Shown here piece after piece: positions 58,501 to 64,000 of a stretch of DNA of 64,000 bases. Numbering within the stretch: position 1 is the stretch's first letter; every line of letters begins with the position of its first letter. This DNA comes from Dasypus novemcinctus. Taxonomy: Eukaryota > Chordata > Mammalia > Cingulata > Dasypodidae. The position numbers and the translations under genes are program-made. The stretch spans positions 29,077,843 to 29,141,842 of the forward strand of contig NC_080702.1 of the NCBI RefSeq assembly GCF_030445035.2, written 5' to 3'. The notes under the pieces are model-generated. The model did no database searches. It had not been told where the DNA came from and saw only the letters and a list, made by a program, of their open reading frames with translations.

Positions 58501-58600
58501 ACCGGAGGATGCCGGGCGGGCGCAGATAAGGGGCCAGGCGGCCTGGCCGCGCCTGATAAGGAGCCGGGCTGACCCCGGAGGAAACCCGCGGGCGGGGATC
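58440..58600 (-). promoter_or_regulatory. LYL1: LYL1 promoter region with GATA and ETS motifs
   Basis: Two GATA sites, AGATAAG (58524-58530) and TGATAAG (58554-58560), lie 30 bp apart. ETS cores flank them: CTTCCT at 58467-58472 (AGGAAG on the - strand) and AGGAAA at 58579-58584. The Lyl1 promoter is reported to be controlled by ETS and GATA factors, like that of its paralogue Scl/Tal1. The island 58190-58760 is rich in CpG. The motifs are seen directly; promoter identity rests on position and literature. Confidence 0.7.
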
Positions 58601-60077
58601 TCCGAGCCCGGGACCTCCCGGCCCCGCCCCCGCCCGGCGCCCGGCCCCCCGCGGGGCCTCGCCGCCCGCCCTCTGGCCACCGGAGGGCGGCCCGGACCCC
58701 CAGCGCCCAGGCGCGCGCAGAGGGGAAACTGAGGCAGGGACCGGGTTTCCAAGGCCCCCTGCCCGAGTGTCCGCGATGGTGGGGACCGGGGAGGGCCCCT
58801 TCCGGCCCGGCCCGTTGGGGCCGCGTGATCGCCCCCCCTCCCCCTCTGCTGGTTCCTCTTTTCGCAGGGCCCTCCCAGCCCTCTCCACCACCCCCACCCT
58901 GCAGTGGGGCACCGAGGGGGCAATGCGGCCGGTCTGGCCGTGGGTGCCCAGCGCCCATACCACCTGCCCTGGCCCAGAGGGGTGAGAAGGCACACGAGCT
59001 TGGGAGTTGTTGGAGTGCCAGGGCTGGCCAGGGCCTTACGGCAGCTATACCTCTCAACCACAGGATCAAGGGCCCTGCCAGGTGGTCCCTGGCCTCTCTG
59101 CCTGGGAGGGTTGATAAAGAGGGGTGGCACGGGGATCCTGCAGTGGGGTGGAGCTCGAGACCCTCGCTGGAACCCCACAAGTCAGGGGACCCTGCTCAGA
59201 GCCAAACAGCAGCGGACAAGCCTGTCCTGTATCGTGTGTCTTGTCCCTGGGGCCACACGTGCATGAATGTGTATCTGCAGTAGCCCCCAGGCGGGCCCGC
59301 CGTTGTCACCCTTACAGGGACATGGGGGGGGAGCCCAGGACCCCACTCTCAACCCATCCCACCTTCCCCCCCTCCCAGAGAAACTAAAGTTCTAAGCGGA
59401 GAAGCCAGCTTGCCGGCCCTGGAAGGTTCTGGGCTTGGCCTCATTTTCCAGACCCGGATGGGGAGGCACACACAGCGCGCTGCGGGGTGCAGGGTCCCAC
59501 AGCCTGGATATGGGGGTGGCGGGAGGGTCGGCTCTGGGATCTCCAACGTCCCTAACCCCTGCCCCTCTCTCTCCCCCCGGGCGTCTGGGCAGCAGCCCGG
59601 GCCCGGGCCCCGCTGTGCGCGTCCCCTGGGCCGCCGGGCAGGAAGCACCTGGCCCGGAGCGGATGCACGGGGCGCCTGGTTCCGGTCCGCCTTCCGCCAC
59701 CGCGGCCCTGAGGGAGCCGGGCCAAAGAAACCAGGCGGCGGGGAGGCGGCGGCGGCGGCGCCGGCCCACGTGGGGGCTCCCGGTCAGGAGCGCCCGTCTG
59801 CGCACGCGCGCCCGGGGTCAGCGGCCCGGCGGGCCCGCGACTGCCGCCCCCTGGCCGCCCGGGGAACTGCAGGCGCCTGCTTCGGGGCAGGGAAAAGGTC
59901 CAGGGCTGCTGGACTTGAGCCTTGGCCCGCCGGCCTCCCAGACAGAACACCCCAGACAGACAAACAGACAACGCAGTCAGGCAGAGACGGCCTCCCAGAA
60001 GCATAGAACTACCCCAGGAAGCTAAAACGGAGGGACAGGCCCCCAGGTAGCCTCCCCATGCAGACAGATGACAACCA
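58601..60077. other. LYL1-TRMT1 intergenic region
   Basis: About 1.5 kb between the LYL1 promoter and the TRMT1 3' end. A second CpG-rich block at 59580-59850 includes a GGC repeat at about 59740-59762 and a CACGTG at 59767-59772; it could be an upstream LYL1 promoter or enhancer. I recognise no coding sequence. 58725-58737 has a MIR-like 'ggaaactgaggca' core that is too short to call. Confidence 0.5.
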
Positions 60078-60094
60078 GAGGAAGGTGACATCTC

Positions 60095-60100
60095 TTTATT
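60095..60100 (-). terminator. TRMT1: TRMT1 poly(A) signal
   Basis: AATAAA on the - strand begins four bases after the TGA stop (60107-60105). A GT-rich stretch at 60055-60080 follows on the - strand, as expected downstream of a cleavage site. The 3' UTR would be only about 20-40 bases. Confidence 0.8.
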
Positions 60101-60104
60101 GGTT

Positions 60105-60254
60105 TCAGGATACGCCTGGAGCTGGATCAGCCTCGGGCCCAGGGAGATTGTGGATGACAGGCTCTGGGCACTCAGCGGGGGTGGCATCGGCGGTGGCCCC
60201 GGGCGCCGGGGGGCTGTGGGAGTAGCAGCACTGGTCCCCCCGGGGACAGGTGCC
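60105..60254 (-). CDS. TRMT1: TRMT1 last exon: end of CCCH zinc finger
   Basis: TRMT1 is the S-adenosylmethionine-dependent tRNA (guanine26-N2)-dimethyltransferase acting on nuclear/cytosolic and mitochondrial tRNAs; loss in people causes intellectual disability. This exon (150 coding bases with stop) starts after cttaccAG and reads [18 protein letters not shown], then a Pro/Ala-rich tail ending PGVS. With the preceding exon's FPCKRFKE it forms a C-x7-C-x5-C-x3-H zinc finger, the known C-terminal finger of metazoan TRMT1. The stop is at 60105-60107. Confidence 0.95.
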   Translation of the reverse strand, partial: GTCPRGDQCCYSHSPPAPGATADATPAECPEPVIHNLPGPEADPAPGVS

Positions 60255-60457
60255 CTGGTAAGAGAAGGGTGAGGGTCAAGTCCTGCCCTGGGCTATGCGG
60301 CTTCCGCTGGGTTCCTTTCTCAGATGGGAAGCTCACTACCAGCCGTTCTCCCTTCCCCAGATCTCCAGGCCCGCCTGGCCTATTGCCTGCAGCTGCCTGT
60401 GGGAGGGCCGGGAAGGGGGCAGCTGGGTGTCCCCCAGCGCGTGTGTGGGTGCCTCAC

Positions 60458-60587
60458 CTCCTTGAACCTCTTGCAGGGAAACGTCTTGAGATGGGCCGCC
60501 CGTTGGGCGGGGTCCCCAGCCGGCTCCTTCCTCTTATTCTGGAACATCCTGCGCCTCTCCTCCACAGCTTCGCCCACCGCCTTGCCC
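60458..60587 (-). CDS. TRMT1: TRMT1 penultimate coding exon
   Basis: A 130-base exon, acceptor ccgcgcAG, donor GAG|GTGAGG. It encodes [40 protein letters not shown] and FKE. The basic Lys/Arg-rich segment contributes to tRNA binding and nuclear localisation in the human protein. It contains the first cysteine of the CCCH finger. The split Gly codon at its start matches the previous exon. Confidence 0.95.
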
Positions 60588-60679
60588 CTGCGCGGGGAGC
60601 CGGGCCGCTGCAACCCCGTCTGGCCTTCGCCCTCCCCTGCCCCCCAGCCCGACCCGGCCCCCACCCGCGCTGCCGCTCA

Positions 60680-60934
<255 letters not shown>

Positions 60935-60941
60935 CTATTGT

Positions 60942-61346
60942 AGGGAAATGGACGTGGCTCAATGGATAGAGCATCCGCCTACCACATGGGAGGTCCAGGG
61001 TTCAAACCTAGGGCCTCCTGACCCGTGTGGAGCTGGCCCATGCGCAGTGCTGATGCGTGCAAGGAGTGCTGTGTCACGCGGGGGGCATCCCCGTGCAGGG
61101 GAGCCCCACGCACAAAGAGTGCGCCCTGTAAGGAGAGCCACTCCACGTGAAAAAAAAGCGTAGCCCGCCCAGGAGTGGTGCCGCACGCACAGAGAGCCGA
61201 CGCAGCAAGATGACGCAAGAAAAAATAGACACACGTTCCCAGTGCCACCGGATAATGCCAAGTGGACGCAGAAAAGCACACAGCGAATGGACACAGAGAG
61301 CAGACAACGGGGGAAAGGGGAGAGAAATAAATCTTGAAAAAAAACC
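60942..61346 (+). mobile_element. tRNA-derived SINE, DAS-SINE-like (armadillo)
   Basis: The head is tRNA-like: an A-box-like TGGCTCAATGG around 60955-60965 and a perfect B-box GGTTCAAACC at 60999-61008. A body rich in GTGCTG, ACGCAGC and GGACACAG blocks follows, then an A-rich 'aaataaatcttgaaaaaa' tail. The insertion is flanked by near-identical target duplications, AAACCTCTATTGT (60929-60941) and AAACCCTATTGT (61348-61359). It resembles the armadillo DAS-SINE family, which is tRNA-Ala-derived as I recall. It lies antisense to TRMT1. Confidence 0.85.
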
Positions 61347-61349
61347 AAA

Positions 61350-61860
61350 ACCCTATTGTGTACCTACTGCATGCCTACGTTTTTCTCGGTGCTGGGAATT
61401 AAAAGAGTGAATGAGGCGGATGAAAATTCTTATCCCTTGTAGAGTCAACACCCTTGCTGTGGCGGACAAGTGACCAGGTGAACTAGAAATAGGCAGTTGT
61501 TTTGGGTGGTAGCAGGGAGATGAGTGTTTGGGGAGTCACAGCAGGGTGAAGGGAGGTGATGTGTGCAGACGGGAAGGAGATGAGCTCTGGGGGGGTGGAT
61601 CAGGGTAGTGCTCCAGGCAAAGGAAACAGCCCGTGCAAAGGCCCTGAGGCCCGACTGTGCCTGGTGAGTTTGAGCCAGGAGGCCCGAGGGGCTGGAGCGA
61701 AGTGAGTGAGGGGGAGAGCAAGATGAGGTGAGGGCAGGAAGGGGACAGGGCAGGGCCTGGAGGCCACGGCGAGGACATGACTTTTGGCTCCAAATGAGGT
61801 GGGAGCCACGGAAGGTTCTAGAGAGAGGAGGGAATCTGACTGGGGTGTTCCCAAGCGCCT
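61350..61860 (+). repeat. Ancient mammalian interspersed repeat, family unassigned
   Basis: Starts with 'ctattgtgtacctactgca' and 'ctcggtgctgggaattaaa', continues with 'ggcaaaggaaacagcccgtg' and 'caaaggccctgaggc', and ends near 'gaggtgggagccacggaagg'. These are consecutive parts of one widespread old mammalian repeat. I do not assign the family name. Confidence 0.6.
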
Positions 61861-62001
61861 TGGAGGGAAGAGACTGTGGGAGGAGAGGGTGGACCAGGGA
61901 GGTGATGGGTAGAGGCAAGGAGGGGTTGTTATCTCATCCGAGGAGTGCGTGTACGTCCCTGCGGTGAAGGGGGTGCGTGTCCGGGCGTGAGCGCCCCGTA
62001 C

Positions 62002-62078
62002 CTGGGCTCCACGCTGAGGATGCGAAAGGCCGGGCTGCTCTGGGACAGCCGCTCCCGTTTCACCGGGCACTCCTTCTC
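62002..62078 (-). CDS. TRMT1: TRMT1 exon encoding [12 protein letters not shown]...
   Basis: A 77-base exon, acceptor gccacgcAG, donor CAG|GTACGG. It encodes [20 protein letters not shown] and LSVEP plus AG of a split Arg, closely matching human TRMT1. It begins in phase 0. Confidence 0.95.
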
Positions 62079-62168
62079 CTGCGTGGCAGAGGTCAGAGGT
62101 CACGGGGGGTGCCCCCGGAAAACGCCCTGCGGCCCCCCCCCATCCCCGTCCGGGCGGGCCGCCCTCAC

Positions 62169-62277
62169 CCAGCAGCGCATGATGTCCCAGAGGGCCGCGG
62201 CGGGGGCGTCCGTCTTCACGGCGTTCTTGCAGGCGTGGGAGAGGGAGACCCGGAAGCCGGCGTGCAGGAGGGCCGAG
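62169..62277 (-). CDS. TRMT1: TRMT1 exon encoding [18 protein letters not shown]...
   Basis: A 109-base exon, acceptor gctccccAG, donor TGG|GTGAGG. It encodes [20 protein letters not shown] and [16 protein letters not shown]. This belongs to the family's C-terminal domain, which packs on the methyltransferase core (the SH...NA.KT motif is typical of Trm1 proteins). The first base completes an Arg codon. Confidence 0.95.
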
Positions 62278-62397
62278 CTGGGGAGCGGAGGGCGGCCGTG
62301 ACCAGGAGGCAGGGGCTCCCCGGGGGCCCCGGGCGCGTTTGATCCTTGGGGCCGACGGGGGCGGGCTGGCTGGGGACAGGCTCCCGGGGCCCCTCAC

Positions 62398-62483
62398 CGC
62401 AGCTGCAGGAGGCTGGGGGTGCTGCAGTGGATGGTGGCGCTGAGCTGGTCCAGCGTGTAGTACAGGGGCACGTCGGGCAGCTC
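62398..62483 (-). CDS. TRMT1: TRMT1 exon encoding [15 protein letters not shown]...
   Basis: An 86-base exon, acceptor gtcctcgcAG, donor CG|GTGAGG. It encodes [20 protein letters not shown] and STPSLLQL plus CG of a split Arg. Strong agreement with the human C-terminal domain. Confidence 0.95.
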
Positions 62484-62569
62484 CTGCGAGGACGGGGGGG
62501 GGGAGGAAGTCCAGGCCCCGCCAAGGCGTCCGGGTGTCCCCCCTCCCCCCCAGCCGGCCCAGCCCCTAC

Positions 62570-62704
62570 CTCGGTGACCACGCTCAGGACCCCGCGGATG
62601 CGCTCGGCCGTGCGGAAGCGGCTGGGGTGGGCGCTCACGGCCTCCAGGACGCGGCCCACGAAGTCCAGGTCGTGCAGGGGCTCGGCCCACACGGGACCCC
62701 CGAG
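62570..62704 (-). CDS. TRMT1: TRMT1 exon encoding [17 protein letters not shown]...
   Basis: A 135-base, phase 0 exon, donor GAG|GTAGGG. It encodes [40 protein letters not shown] and SVVTE. The GP.W..PLHD motif following the CxxC pair is a hallmark of the Trm1 family. Confidence 0.95.
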
Positions 62705-62795
62705 CTGGGGATTGCACACGCGGGCTCCGGTGGGCGGGGGGCTGGCGCTGCCCTGGGGGGGGCCCCCCACACCCACCCCGCCTGCCCCCCCCTAC

Positions 62796-62865
62796 CTGGT
62801 GCCGCTGCCCGCAGTGCTCGCACGCGGGAGCCACGGGGGGGCCGCAGGCAGCAGAGAACTTGACC
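62796..62865 (-). CDS. TRMT1: TRMT1 exon with second CxxC
   Basis: A 70-base exon, acceptor ccgcAG, donor CAG|GTAGGG. It encodes VKFSAACGPPVAPACEHCGQ RHQ. The CEHC, with the FQCVGC of the upstream exon, forms a paired CxxC arrangement, probably zinc-binding in this family. The first base completes an Arg codon. Confidence 0.95.
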
Positions 62866-62947
62866 CTGCGGGAGAGGGGCCAGGGTCAGGGGGTGGGGAC
62901 CCTGGGGTGCGCCCCCCGCCCCCCACCTCGGAAGGCGCCCCGGCTCA

Positions 62948-63199
<252 letters not shown>

Positions 63200-64000
63200 C
63201 CCCCAGGACAGGGCCCGTCCCCCATTCTCCTGGGGCAGAGCCGGGTCCCCCCATCCTCTCAGGGCAGAGCCCCATCCCCCCATTCTCCTGGGGCAGAGCT
63301 GGGTCCCCTCATTATCTCAGGGCAGAGCCCCATCAGGGCAGAGCCCCGTCCCCGCATTCTCCCAGGGCAGAGCCCCGTCCTGCATTCTCCCAGGACAGAG
63401 CCCCGTCCCCTCCCCGTTCTCCCAGGGAAGAGCCCTGCCCCCGCCCATTCTCCCAGAGCAGAGCCCTGTCGTCGTCTGTCCGTGGTCCTTGTCTGTTCGT
63501 CCCCCCATCTCCCCCCATCTCCCCCTCTCCCCCGTTCTCCCAGGACAGAGCCCCAACCCCCATCCCCCTCCATCCCCCCAGGGCAGAGCCCAGTCCCCCT
63601 GATTCCCCCGGGGCAGAGCCCCGCCCCCCATTCCCCTGGGGCAGAGCCCATCCCCCCCATTCTCCCAGGAGAGTCCTGTCCCCCACATTCCCCCAGGGCA
63701 GAGCCCGTCCCCCCATTCTCTAAGGGCAGAGCCCCGTCCACCCCCATCTCCCCAGGGCAGAGCCCCGTCCCCCCATCCCCCCAGGGCAGAGCCCCGTCCC
63801 CCCCATCCCCCCAGGGCAGAGCCCCGCCCCCATCCCCCCAGGGCAGAGCCCCGCCCCCCATCCCCCCAGGGCACAGTCCCGCCCCCCCATCCCCCCAGGG
63901 CAGAGCCCCGTCCCCCCATCCTCCCAGGGCAGAGCCCCGTCCCCCCATCCCCCCAGGGCAGAGCCCCATCCGCTCCACCCCCCCAGGGCACAGCCCCGCC
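63200..64000 (+). repeat. Minisatellite, ~27-30 bp unit, running off the window
   Basis: About 27 tandem copies of a unit such as CCCCCCATCCYCCCAGGGCA followed by GAGCCCCGT. The array starts with diverged longer units (63200-63700) and becomes more homogeneous towards 64000, where it leaves the window. A non-repeat insert with T/G-rich sequence lies at about 63465-63535. The array is in a TRMT1 intron and is G-rich on the transcribed gene's sense (-) strand. Probably polymorphic. Confidence 0.92.

Noticed and set aside
60942-61020. A tRNA gene
   Set aside because: A/B boxes and tRNA-like start are present, but the body, A-rich tail and target duplications show a SINE rather than a functional tRNA.
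63259-63991. Repetitive ORFs reading ALPWGDGG-like repeats on the - strand
   Set aside because: Translation of the terminal minisatellite in a TRMT1 intron.

Overview
This is mammalian nuclear DNA: very GC-rich and intron-dominated, with consensus GT-AG splice sites, interspersed repeats and GC-rich minisatellites. Two kinds of repeat point to a xenarthran, most likely an armadillo (Dasypus-like). One is a tRNA-derived SINE with intact A and B boxes at 60942-61346 that resembles the armadillo DAS-SINE family. The other is a pair of LINE-1 3' ends (27455-28235 and 31775-32281) of a type I associate with Xenarthra. The species call rests on recognition, not on a search. The gene order NFIX - LYL1 - TRMT1 matches human chromosome 19p13.13.

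Layout. Positions 1-35427 are the 3' part of the large second intron of NFIX (+ strand). They hold old LINE-1 pieces, a ~1.15 kb minisatellite and several compact clusters of transcription-factor-like motifs, but no exon. NFIX exons 3-11 follow from 35428 to 51295. They encode everything after the DNA-binding domain, down to the terminal Ser-Trp-Phe-Leu and stop, and are followed by a ~3.9 kb 3' UTR ending near 55225. LYL1 lies tail-to-tail on the - strand: stop at 55694, start codon at 57207, and a predicted non-coding first exon with a GATA/ETS-containing CpG-rich promoter near 58200-58760. After ~1.5 kb, the last nine coding exons of TRMT1 (- strand) run from 60105 to 63035. The window ends inside a TRMT1 intron that carries another minisatellite.

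The genes do not form a pathway. NFIX is a CCAAT-box/NFI-family transcription factor of muscle, brain and blood stem cells. LYL1 is a haematopoietic bHLH factor. TRMT1 makes N2,N2-dimethylguanosine at position 26 of tRNAs.

Main points for a second look. NFIX exon 7 has one extra C relative to the frame its neighbouring exons require. TRMT1's poly(A) signal starts 4 nt after its stop codon. LYL1 has no visible canonical poly(A) signal. An inverted LINE-1 pair lies in NFIX intron 2. There are motif clusters in NFIX introns 2, 6 and 10 (paired ATTATATAAT palindromes with MEF2, E-box and RFX sites; a SOXE-type dimer site; a dense CAGCTG/GATA cluster). One minisatellite carries AP-1 consensus sites. 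I found no novel gene system; the unexplained material is regulatory or repetitive.
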